A stretch of DNA of 11,317 nt from an uncultured Clostridia bacterium (GTDB lineage: Bacteria > Bacillota > Clostridia > Christensenellales > UBA1242): contig CAMOHL010000012.1 of the NCBI GenBank assembly GCA_946615295.1, positions 1-11,317 of the forward strand. Reading direction: 5' to 3'. Under the pieces are notes generated by a model. The model was given only the letters and a program-made list of their open reading frames with translations. It was not told where the DNA came from and did not search any database. Of this stretch, positions 1 to 5,774 are shown piece after piece (the stretch's first letter is position 1; every line of letters begins with the position of its first letter). Both the position numbers and the translations under genes were made by a program.

Positions 1-338
1 ATCCATTCGGGATTTAGGTATGACAAAATTTTACTTTGAGCAACATCTCTTTGAACCTGTGTTGAAAGTGAAACTGCCCAACCAACAACATCTTTTTTGT
101 TTTGCTTATATGGATGAATTCCACGAAGTAGCCAAATAGTTTCAACTGCACCACATTCTGTTTTGCCCGTTCTGTTTCCACCAAACACCCATCTATTTTT
201 TTTGTTGCATTTGTGGAATTCAATTTGCTTTTTGTGAATTTTGTCGCCCTTGTTATATCTTGCAAGTTTTGTTGAAAATCTCTTTTTTACTTCCAAAATA
301 AGATTTTCAATTTTCTTTTTATCTCTTTCTTCAATCAT
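1..338 (-). CDS. terL: Phage terminase large subunit, N-terminal part (runs off the left edge)
   Basis: The first 112 codons are visible, with no stop before the window edge. The ATPase half of a terminase large subunit drives phage DNA into the procapsid, and the unseen C-terminal half would carry the nuclease. The frame contains a Walker A segment, VFGGNRTGKT, at about residues 48-57, preceded by a basic stretch. It is followed by an ECGAVE...RGIHPY block and a GWAVSLSTQVQRDVAQSKIL block, an arrangement I recognise from terminases in clostridial prophages. The start is ATG at 338, with a GAGG motif about 8 nt upstream. No small-subunit gene lies upstream: the next gene is on the opposite strand. 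Whether the gene is intact and belongs to a prophage lies outside the window. An alternative is a lone domesticated terminase-like ATPase. Confidence 0.85.
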   Translation of the reverse strand, partial: MIEERDKKKIENLILEVKKRFSTKLARYNKGDKIHKKQIEFHKCNKKNRWVFGGNRTGKTECGAVETIWLLRGIHPYKQNKKDVVGWAVSLSTQVQRDVAQSKILSYLNPEW

Positions 339-402
339 ACTGCCTCAACAATTCGAGTATTTTGCATCAAAAAAGCCAAAGAAAATAAGTTCACTTTGAC
401 TT

Positions 403-449
403 TTGACTAATTTTTATACTAAATATAATTTATTTGAACATAATATAAT
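403..449 (+). promoter_or_regulatory. Candidate promoter elements for the SH3-like membrane protein gene
   Basis: TTGACT at 403-408 is followed after 15 bp by TATAAT at 424-429, and a second TATAAT lies at 444-449, only 5 nt before the ATG. The -35-like box sits in a 7-nt near-tandem duplication (CTTTGAC/TTTTGAC, 394-407). No Shine-Dalgarno sequence lies between these boxes and the start codon. The first pair has a short spacer, and the second -10 has no good -35, so the true promoter is unresolved. Confidence 0.35.
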
Positions 450-454
450 ATATA

Positions 455-1201
455 ATGAAAAGAGTATTGACAATATTGCTAGTACTTCTGTTTGTTGTGT
501 TGAGTATTGCAACGGTGAAAGGCACACAAACAAAACTGGCAAATTCTGAACCTTGGACAAGTGGATATGCTAAGGTTTTGACAAATGATTGTTATCTTTT
601 TAAGGAGCCAAACGAAGCTAGCCCCATTTTTTTGCTTGAACAGAGTTATTTTGTAAAAATAACCGAAGTATTTGATGATGTATATTTCAAAGTTCAATAT
701 ATGGAATTTGATGGTTTCGTCAAAAAAAGCAAGTTAAGTTTTGTTGAAGAGTATCCACAAAATCCATATTTAACTGGCATAACTTTTGATATATATGATA
801 TCTCAAATGTATGTTTAAGGTCATCTTGTCAAACTCTAAACAACGATAGCAACATCCTTTGCACAATAAAAGTTTCAACAAAAGATTTGACCTACTATGG
901 CAAACTTACAGGCGAAGAAGCCGTCAAGGGTCTTGGCAATGTGTGGTATTTTTGTGCCTATGAAGATGAATATGGCAATTTGTATAAGGGTTATGTCTAT
1001 TCACCTTTCACAAGAAATATATCTGCCATTGCAAGCTCCACCGAAAATCTAAAATTGGTCAATATCACAAACTATATTCCTATGGATAATTTGCTATATC
1101 TAAACCTATCGACAAAAAATTTGTTGATACTCATAACAATCATTCCAACAATATTTGTGGTTTATTTGTTTACAAAACAAAGCAAAAAAAGTGATGTTTA
1201 G
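455..1201 (+). CDS. Secreted/membrane-anchored protein with SH3-like domains, function unknown
   Basis: This is a 248-residue protein with a hydrophobic N-terminal signal or anchor (about residues 4-20) and a second hydrophobic segment near the C-terminus (about 222-240). A short basic tail, KQSKKSDV, follows. The extracytoplasmic part looks like two small beta-rich SH3-like modules. Residues 38-98 carry alternating hydrophobic strands with a GYAKV...FDGFVKKSKL pattern typical of bacterial SH3, and residues about 116-187 end in YKGYVYSPF. Four or five cysteines are scattered through the exposed part. I do not recognise a named family. Bacterial SH3 modules often bind cell-wall peptides, so a wall-associated role is only an inference. 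The gene has no SD site, and its TAG stop overlaps the stop of the convergent HTH gene by 4 bp. Confidence 0.8.
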   Translation: MKRVLTILLVLLFVVLSIATVKGTQTKLANSEPWTSGYAKVLTNDCYLFKEPNEASPIFLLEQSYFVKITEVFDDVYFKVQYMEFDGFVKKSKLSFVEEYPQNPYLTGITFDIYDISNVCLRSSCQTLNNDSNILCTIKVSTKDLTYYGKLTGEEAVKGLGNVWYFCAYEDEYGNLYKGYVYSPFTRNISAIASSTENLKLVNITNYIPMDNLLYLNLSTKNLLILITIIPTIFVVYLFTKQSKKSDV

Positions 1202-1740
1202 TTGTATAATCTCATGCTCTTTCTTTTAATTGTGTTTATTGCCATACCCAAAAAATTCATACTATCCATATTGCAATCTCTAAGTTCTTTGTTCTTATAT
1301 GAATTATACATTTCCATAATCCAGCTTTCATTTTTAAAAATTTCATACAATTTTTTTGAGTTGTATCCAAATTTTTTGAGTTGCAAAGCAAATTCATCAA
1401 TTGCCAAATTTATTTTTCTAAAATAGCTTCTCATCGAGATATTCAACACTTGACTTGCAGTCTCAGACTTGATTTTGTCAATATATTTAAGCACTAAAAT
1501 TCTTGCAAACTCACTATCTAATCTACTCAAAACATTATCTATCAAAACTTTTGTGTTTATCATAAATTTTTTTCTTGCAGTTAAGGATATAATTTTGTTT
1601 GCAACAAATTCAACATCCAAACTCAAGCCAGAGTTTATTCCATAACTCAATACTGTTTTATCAATAGCACCACAAATTGTTTCTAAATAACTATAAGTAG
1701 AAATCAATGTTTTTGCCCAGATTTTTTGTTCAGTTTCCAT
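1198..1740 (-). CDS. Sigma region 4-like helix-turn-helix protein, function unknown
   Basis: The 180-residue protein is mostly helical and basic. Residues about 72-121 (LSRLDSEFARILVLKYIDKI followed by ETASQVLNISMRSYFRKINLAIDEF) have the spacing of a sigma-70 region 4 helix-turn-helix, with the recognition helix near 101-115. I see no region 2, so it is not a complete sigma factor. It resembles phage-type sigma-like regulators such as the ArpU class or small clostridial HTH proteins only in outline. The C-terminal 60 residues are unfamiliar. ATG at 1740 is supported by an AAAGGAGAG SD 11 nt upstream and a near-perfect promoter. It lies on the same strand as the terminase gene but is separated from it by an opposing gene. 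It is probably a DNA-binding regulator. The target is unknown and could include its own palindrome-bearing promoter. Confidence 0.75.
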   Translation of the reverse strand: METEQKIWAKTLISTYSYLETICGAIDKTVLSYGINSGLSLDVEFVANKIISLTARKKFMINTKVLIDNVLSRLDSEFARILVLKYIDKIKSETASQVLNISMRSYFRKINLAIDEFALQLKKFGYNSKKLYEIFKNESWIMEMYNSYKNKELRDCNMDSMNFLGMAINTIKRKSMRLYN

Positions 1741-1771
1741 TTTTCAACACTCTCCTTTTGAATTCGTGATT

Positions 1772-1801
1772 ATTATAATTTAAGAAATTTCACATTGTCA
1801 A
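1772..1801 (-). promoter_or_regulatory. Consensus sigma-A promoter of the HTH gene
   Basis: Read on the minus strand, a perfect TTGACA (1801-1796) and a perfect TATAAT (1777-1772) are separated by 18 bp. The predicted transcript would start near 1765 and give a leader of about 25 nt that carries the SD of the HTH gene. This is the best promoter match in the window. Confidence 0.8.
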
Positions 1802-1815
1802 AGTTTTGTGCCAAC

Positions 1816-1849
1816 AATTTTGTAAAAAAATACATTTTTTTACAAAATT
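1816..1849 (+). repeat. Perfect 16-bp inverted repeat upstream of the HTH-gene promoter
   Basis: The left arm at 1816-1831 (AATTTTGTAAAAAAAT) is the exact reverse complement of 1834-1849, separated by two bases. The right end lies 48 bp from the -35 box and the left end about 15 bp from it. It is therefore outside the predicted transcript and more likely a protein-binding site or AT-rich UP-like element than an RNA hairpin. AT-rich sequence yields weak palindromes by chance, but 16 of 16 matches is unusual. Confidence 0.75.
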
Positions 1850-1901
1850 CGACAAAATACTAATGTTGTAATTTTTCTCAAACGGTTGTTCTAATATTAT
1901 C

Positions 1902-1933
1902 ATACTAATTATGACAGCAGTTTGTCATAGTAT
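1902..1933 (+). repeat. Second inverted repeat in the same intergenic region
   Basis: TATGACA (1910-1916) and TGTCATA (1923-1929) form a 7-bp dyad around a 6-nt centre. If a 4-nt bulge is allowed, ATACT (1902-1906) also pairs with AGTAT (1929-1933). It lies about 50 bp beyond the 16-bp palindrome and 65 bp from the terminator of the SSB-like gene. Function unknown; it may be a second operator or chance. Confidence 0.5.
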
Positions 1934-1996
1934 AAAAATTTTTTATTTTTTTCAATATAATATAGTTATATTTATTTTATTATCTTATTAAATCAA

Positions 1997-2021
1997 TAAA
2001 AAAGAGCAATTCTATTGCTCT
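1997..2021 (-). terminator. Intrinsic terminator after the SSB-like gene
   Basis: AGAGCAAT (2003-2010) and ATTGCTCT (2014-2021) form a perfect 8-bp stem with a 3-nt loop. Read on the minus strand it is followed at once by a run of T residues. It begins 5 nt after the stop codon and closes the deacetylase/SSB-like unit. Confidence 0.9.
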
Positions 2022-2026
2022 AATTT

Positions 2027-2692
2027 TTATTCAGAAACATAGTTTTTGTTGATGTCAAAATTTTGAAACACAGTTTGTATATTGTCCTGCATAATTTTTG
2101 TTATGCTTATCTCGTAAGCATTTTTTGTTTCAATCACATCATCACTAATCTTTTTTTGATAAACCCTTGATTGAATTCTTCCAATAATGTTTAAATTTTC
2201 ACCAACTTTCAAATCTCTAACAAATCTTGCATTTCTTCCCCATGCAATACAAGGCAAATAGTCAGATTTGTTGTATGCTCTATTCACTGCAAGCAAAATA
2301 TCGCTAATTTCTCTTTTGAATGGTGTTGTTCTAAATACTGGCTCCTTACAAATATATCCATTCAGTTCAATAATATTTGGATTTTGAGTGTAATCATTTT
2401 CCACTATCTCCCTAACAAAAACTGTCAAAACCAATTTACTCTTGCTTTCAACTTGTTTATTATAACTTCTAAACTGACCAACAAAAGTAAGTTCTTCACC
2501 AACTTTTATTCTACTATCCATAATTCTTTCACTAATAGTTACTGGAATTTTATCAAAGCTTTCACTTAGTCTTGGAACTTCCAAATCAAACTCATAAAAT
2601 CTTTCGCCAAAAACTTCGTGGCTAAAAATTGGGCTTGAAACAATCTTTCCTCTCAAATATACTTTGTTGTTGTTCATTTGTTCATAATTCAT
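2027..2692 (-). CDS. Tandem OB-fold single-stranded DNA-binding-like protein
   Basis: The 221-residue protein is built of two SSB/PriB-like OB folds. The second (about residues 106-202) is the clearer: IIELNGYICKEPVFRTTP, then ILLAVNRAY, then YLPCIAWGRNARFV and NIIGRIQSRVY follow the SSB family pattern closely. The first (about 8-97) keeps NKVYLRGKIVSSPIFS, a strand pair and VGEELTFVGQFRS, but it is more divergent. It lacks the acidic DDDIPF-like tail that SSB uses to recruit repair and replication partners. It is therefore likely an accessory SSB paralogue, not the main replication SSB. ATG at 2692 has an AGAAGGA SD 7-8 nt upstream. It follows the deacetylase gene by 41 bp and ends at a strong terminator. 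Confidence 0.8.
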   Translation of the reverse strand: MNYEQMNNNKVYLRGKIVSSPIFSHEVFGERFYEFDLEVPRLSESFDKIPVTISERIMDSRIKVGEELTFVGQFRSYNKQVESKSKLVLTVFVREIVENDYTQNPNIIELNGYICKEPVFRTTPFKREISDILLAVNRAYNKSDYLPCIAWGRNARFVRDLKVGENLNIIGRIQSRVYQKKISDDVIETKNAYEISITKIMQDNIQTVFQNFDINKNYVSE

Positions 2693-2707
2693 AATTTAAT
2701 CCTTCTT

Positions 2708-2736
2708 TTTATATTTTTATATCGACAAATTGTCTA
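2708..2736 (-). promoter_or_regulatory. Possible internal promoter for the SSB-like gene
   Basis: On the minus strand TAGACA (2736-2731), a 17-bp spacer and TATAAA (2713-2708) fit a sigma-A promoter overlapping the stop of the deacetylase gene. Transcription would begin near 2701, inside the SD, so it would give a leader of about 9 nt. A perfect GACAA-A-TTGTC dyad (2724-2734) overlaps the -35 box. Simple read-through from the upstream gene is an equally good explanation. Confidence 0.3.
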
Positions 2737-3501
2737 GATTTTTGCTGATTGCATTCCGTTATTGTCAATCATATAGTCAGTTTTCAAAATCAAATCTCCA
2801 ACAGGTCCAACAGTGTATCCTCGCTTTTGTAATCTATCAAGCATTATTGGCAAGGCTTCAAGAATATGGTCGCTGTTGTTGTGGCACAAAATTATGCTTC
2901 CATTCCTTACACCATTCAAAACTCTGTTGTTTATTTCCATCGCACTCAAACCTTTCCAATCCAAACTATCAACATCCCACTGAATTGTGATAAGTCCCAA
3001 ATCCTTTGCAGTTTCAATCAATGAGTCATTATATGCTCCAAATGGTGGTCTAAATACTTCAACAGGTTTGTTTGTGATATTTTTAATCAAATTTATGCTG
3101 GTTGATAGCTCCAAATTTTGTGCTTGTTTTGAGAGTTTTGTCATATCTGGATGTGTGTTTGAATGTGTGCCAATTTCAAATCCACTTGCATCAATCTTTT
3201 TAACCATTTCGGGATATTTTTCAACCCACATACCAACCAAAAAGAAAGTTGCTTTCACATTGTATTCTTGACAAATTTCAATAATTTTTTCTGTTTTGTC
3301 AGCGCCCCAAGCGGCATCAAAACTTATTGCCACCCGCTTTTCATCTGTGTTGACATAATATACCGGCACCTTTCTCATTGCTGAGCCAAAAAACACTCCT
3401 GCAGCTGTGTATCCACCATAGTTTACACAAAGCAGAACAAGAACAAGCACAATCAAAAGAACCAATTTGATTGACTTAAACTTTACACAAAAAAATCGCA
3501 T
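2734..3501 (-). CDS. Membrane-anchored polysaccharide deacetylase, PdaB-like (NodB domain)
   Basis: The protein has 255 residues from ATG 3501. An ATG at 3537 in frame is rejected because the promoter -10 box lies inside that extension and a GTGAGGA SD precedes 3501. A single transmembrane anchor spans about residues 11-28, and the NodB fold spans about 55-240. Visible motifs are SFDAAWGAD (Asp62, catalytic base position), THSNTH (His113 and His117, metal ligands), RPPFGAYN (from Arg151), WDVDSLDW and ILCHNN (His207). The canonical second Asp of TFDDG is Ala63, as in PdaB-type proteins, which read SFDxxWG. Family members remove N- or O-acetyl groups from peptidoglycan or other extracellular polysaccharide. 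PdaB itself is a sporulation protein of Bacillus. The gene probably heads a two-gene unit with the SSB-like gene. Confidence 0.85.
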   Translation of the reverse strand: MRFFCVKFKSIKLVLLIVLVLVLLCVNYGGYTAAGVFFGSAMRKVPVYYVNTDEKRVAISFDAAWGADKTEKIIEICQEYNVKATFFLVGMWVEKYPEMVKKIDASGFEIGTHSNTHPDMTKLSKQAQNLELSTSINLIKNITNKPVEVFRPPFGAYNDSLIETAKDLGLITIQWDVDSLDWKGLSAMEINNRVLNGVRNGSIILCHNNSDHILEALPIMLDRLQKRGYTVGPVGDLILKTDYMIDNNGMQSAKI

Positions 3502-3521
3502 AAAATCCTCACTTTGATTAT

Positions 3522-3550
3522 AGTATAATCGCAACAAAATTTTTTGACAA
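3522..3550 (-). promoter_or_regulatory. Promoter of the deacetylase gene
   Basis: On the minus strand TTGTCA (3550-3545), a 17-bp spacer and TATACT (3527-3522) match sigma-A with one mismatch in each box. The predicted leader is about 15 nt and carries the GTGAGGA SD. A dyad GACAA-AAG-TTGTC (3546-3558) overlaps the -35 box. Confidence 0.65.
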
Positions 3551-3624
3551 AAGTTGTCGAAAAATCACTAATTCTGTAAAATATATGAACTACTATTTCA
3601 TTAGTTTAATCTATGCCAAATCAA

Positions 3625-3653
3625 TGGACAATATGATTATTTTTTTCTATAAC
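3625..3653 (+). promoter_or_regulatory. Possible promoter of the GlmU-like acetyltransferase gene
   Basis: TGGACA (3625-3630), a 17-bp spacer and TATAAC (3648-3653) fit sigma-A with one mismatch each, giving a leader of about 60 nt without an SD. A competing TATAAA at 3711-3716 lies 5 nt before the ATG and would give an almost leaderless transcript, but it has no good -35. Confidence 0.4.
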
Positions 3654-3721
3654 TTTTTATATTAATCTATACACAAATTGCATCGATTAAACAAAATCTA
3701 CTTTTTATCATATAAAATGCT

Positions 3722-4312
3722 ATGGATAATATCAGTTCAAAAAATATTGAAAATAAAAATGTAAAAAAGTATAAATATTTCAATTCAACAATTGAAAACG
3801 AACAAAATATAGATACTCAATCAGTAATAACAAACAGCATAATCTCAACAACAGCAAAAATAATATCTAGTTATGTTGAAGACAGCTTTGTTGATGACAA
3901 CACAACCGTTGGCCCATTTGCACACATAAGACCAAATTCAAAAATTGGCAAAAATTGCAAAATAGGCAATTTCTGTGAAATAAAAAACAGCCAAATTGGA
4001 GATGGCACAAAGATTAGCCACTTGGCTTATGTTGGCGATGCAATTGTTGGAAAAAACTGCAACATTGGCTGTGGAGTTATTTTTGCAAATTATAACGGAA
4101 AAGAAAAAAATAAAATTGTCATTGGTAACAATGTCTTTGTTGGTAGCAACTGCAACTTGATTGCACCTCTAAAAATTGAAGATAATGTATATATTTGTGC
4201 AGGCACAACTGTAACTCAAAATTTGCTAGAAAATGATTTCGTCATTGGCAGAGCAAAAGAAACAATCAAAAAAGGCAGAGCAAAAAAATATTTAAGTGAT
4301 AAAAATAAATAG
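3722..4312 (+). CDS. Stand-alone GlmU-type glucosamine-1-phosphate acetyltransferase domain
   Basis: The 196-residue left-handed beta-helix protein matches only the C-terminal half of bifunctional GlmU (about 456 residues). That half makes GlcNAc-1-phosphate from glucosamine-1-phosphate and acetyl-CoA on the way to UDP-GlcNAc. By alignment from memory with E. coli GlmU, key residues are present: Arg70 (R333), Lys88 (K351), His100 (H363, catalytic), Tyr103 (Y366), Asn114 (N377), Asn123-Tyr124 (N386-Y387), Ser142 (S405), Ala160 (A423) and Arg177 (R440). One acetyl-CoA contact, Ala380, is Cys117. Hexapeptide repeats run from about residue 36 to 168. The first 35 residues are Asn/Lys-rich and unlike the uridylyltransferase domain. 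A stop at 3713 bars any upstream extension, so this is not a truncated call. No SD precedes the ATG. It lies 32 nt upstream of the rsmF-like gene. Confidence 0.85.
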   Translation: MDNISSKNIENKNVKKYKYFNSTIENEQNIDTQSVITNSIISTTAKIISSYVEDSFVDDNTTVGPFAHIRPNSKIGKNCKIGNFCEIKNSQIGDGTKISHLAYVGDAIVGKNCNIGCGVIFANYNGKEKNKIVIGNNVFVGSNCNLIAPLKIEDNVYICAGTTVTQNLLENDFVIGRAKETIKKGRAKKYLSDKNK

Positions 4313-4330
4313 TAAATAAAGGACTTTTGT

Positions 4331-4338
4331 GATATAAT
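4331..4338 (+). promoter_or_regulatory. Extended -10 element abutting the rsmF-like gene
   Basis: TGATATAAT (TG at 4330-4331, TATAAT at 4333-4338) is a perfect extended -10 whose hexamer ends 6 nt before the ATG at 4345. This places the expected start of transcription on or next to the start codon. No convincing -35 is visible. An AAAGGAC motif at about 4318-4324 is too far (more than 20 nt) from the ATG to act as its SD. Confidence 0.5.
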
Positions 4339-4344
4339 TTTTTT

Positions 4345-5736
4345 ATGAAATTTTCTAGTGATTATATTGAAAGCATAAAAAAAATATCAAACCTTGATAT
4401 TGAAAAACTTGAAAAATCTTTTGATAAAGAACCACCTGTTGGAGTTAGATTTAATCAAAAAAAATTAAAAAATTTTGATTTTAATCAAGAAAATATCGAA
4501 AATTTGCTAAAAAAATATGATATTTTTGGAAATTTTATTCAAATTCCTTGGTGCGAGCAGGGATTTTCAACCACAAAAGATTTGGAACTTGGAAAATCAG
4601 TTTTGCACGAAATCGGTCTATTCTACTTGCAAGAACCATCTGCAATGAGTCCTGTTGAATTTTTGAATATTGAAGATGATGATGTTGTTTTGGATCTTTG
4701 TGCTGCTCCTGGTGGCAAGAGCACACAAATTGCGAGCAAGCTAAAAAATGGATTTTTAGTATCCAACGAAATCGTTCCACAAAGAGCAAAAATTTTGTGT
4801 GAAAATGTTCAAAGATTAGGACTAGACAATGTTATTGTTTTAAATCATTCTCCAAAAGAATTAGAAGAAAGATTTGAGAATTTTTTTGATAAAATATTGG
4901 TTGATGCTCCCTGCTCTGGCGAAGGTATGTTTAGAAAGAATAACGATGCAATAGCTGAATGGACAAAAGATACTCCAAAGAGTTGTGCAACAAGGCAAAA
5001 AGAAATTTTAAAGTCAGCAATAAAGATGCTAAAGCCAAATGGAACACTCGTCTATTCAACCTGCACATTCAGTTTGGAAGAAAATGAAGAAGTTATCAAG
5101 TTTGTTTTAGATGAATATCCTGATATGAGAATTTTGCCAGTTGAACACAAAAAGTATTGTTTTGAAAATGGAATAGATCTCGATAACACAAATAGATTGA
5201 CAAATTGTGCTAGACTCTATCCATACAATTTGAATGGCGAAGGACATTTTTTTGCAGTCTTGAAAAAGATTGATGAAAATGAAACTATTTTGGTTGATAA
5301 AAACTCAAATTTCAAAAAAAACAAATTTCAAGCAAACAAGCAAAAAGTCAAAATTTTTGAAGATTGGTTTTGCAAATATTCAAACAAAAAATTTGATAAC
5401 TTTTGTTTGATTGGAGATTATTTATATGCAAATTGCCCTATTGATATAGACAAACTAAAAGTTGTCAATGCAGGGCTACTTCTTGGAGAATTTAAAAAAG
5501 ACAATTTTGTTCCTAGTTTGCATTTGGCAAGAAGTTTGTCAACCGATGATTTTTCAAACAAAATAGAACTTACATTTGAGCAAACAAAAAAATATCTTCA
5601 AGGATTAGAAATTGAAACAAATTTCAAAAATGATTGGGTTATGCTGACATACAAAAATTTTCCAATTTGTTTTGGAAAAGTTGTTAATGGCAAAATCAAG
5701 AATCATTATCCAAAACAACTGAGAAAAAGTTTATAA
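4345..5736 (+). CDS. rsmF: RsmF/NOL1-Nop2-Sun family rRNA (cytosine-C5) methyltransferase
   Basis: The 463-residue enzyme uses SAM to methylate C5 of cytosine in RNA, most likely 16S rRNA. Family members act near positions 1400-1407, but the exact target cannot be read from sequence. The N-terminal RsmF module (residues 1-95) includes EPPVGVRFN. The Rossmann core follows: SAM motif I DLCAAPGGKS (117-126), motif IV DAPCSGEGMFRK (187-198, Cys190 for release) and motif VI YSTCTFSLEENE (Cys240, the nucleophile). The C-terminal region from about 335 contains the RsmF-type PUA-like part, ending in GKVVNGKIKNHYPKQLRKSL. All catalytic residues are intact and the length is normal for the Firmicutes form. 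It probably shares a transcript with the acetyltransferase gene upstream and may also have its own leaderless promoter. A terminator overlaps its stop. Confidence 0.9.
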   Translation: MKFSSDYIESIKKISNLDIEKLEKSFDKEPPVGVRFNQKKLKNFDFNQENIENLLKKYDIFGNFIQIPWCEQGFSTTKDLELGKSVLHEIGLFYLQEPSAMSPVEFLNIEDDDVVLDLCAAPGGKSTQIASKLKNGFLVSNEIVPQRAKILCENVQRLGLDNVIVLNHSPKELEERFENFFDKILVDAPCSGEGMFRKNNDAIAEWTKDTPKSCATRQKEILKSAIKMLKPNGTLVYSTCTFSLEENEEVIKFVLDEYPDMRILPVEHKKYCFENGIDLDNTNRLTNCARLYPYNLNGEGHFFAVLKKIDENETILVDKNSNFKKNKFQANKQKVKIFEDWFCKYSNKKFDNFCLIGDYLYANCPIDIDKLKVVNAGLLLGEFKKDNFVPSLHLARSLSTDDFSNKIELTFEQTKKYLQGLEIETNFKNDWVMLTYKNFPICFGKVVNGKIKNHYPKQLRKSL

Positions 5737-5768
5737 AAAAAGTGGATAAATAATTCTCCACTTTTTTT
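5735..5768 (+). terminator. Bidirectional intrinsic terminator between rsmF and rsmE
   Basis: Left arm 5735-5746 (seven A then GTGGA) pairs with 5757-5768 (TCCAC then seven T) over 12 bp around a 10-nt loop. The A and T tracts make it functional in both directions. It starts at the rsmF-like stop codon and lies about 110 nt beyond the rsmE stop, so it can end both convergent units. Confidence 0.85.
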
Positions 5769-5774
5769 GTGTCT

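Noticed and set aside
14..265. An 83-codon minus-strand open frame at the left edge
   Set aside because: It is in another frame of the terminase gene. The terminase frame has Walker A and further family motifs and runs open to the window edge, whereas this one has no recognisable feature.
339..454. Attachment site or CRISPR-like structure next to terL
   Set aside because: Only a short near-tandem duplication of TTTGAC was found. There is no tRNA end, no pair of long direct repeats and no repeat-spacer pattern.
1899..1928. ATGACA-18-TATGAT on the minus strand as promoter of the HTH gene
   Set aside because: A far better TTGACA-18-TATAAT lies closer to the gene at 1801-1772. The distal match is one mismatch per box and coincides with the dyad repeat, so it is at most secondary.
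3502..3537. A 12-residue N-terminal extension of the deacetylase starting at 3537
   Set aside because: The -10 box of the promoter falls inside this extension and it has no SD, whereas the ATG at 3501 has GTGAGGA at the right distance and leads directly into the membrane anchor.
3604..3692. GTTTAATC (3604-3611) and GATTAAAC (3685-3692) as a regulatory inverted repeat
   Set aside because: Eight-base arms 73 nt apart in AT-rich DNA are expected by chance, and nothing else supports a function.
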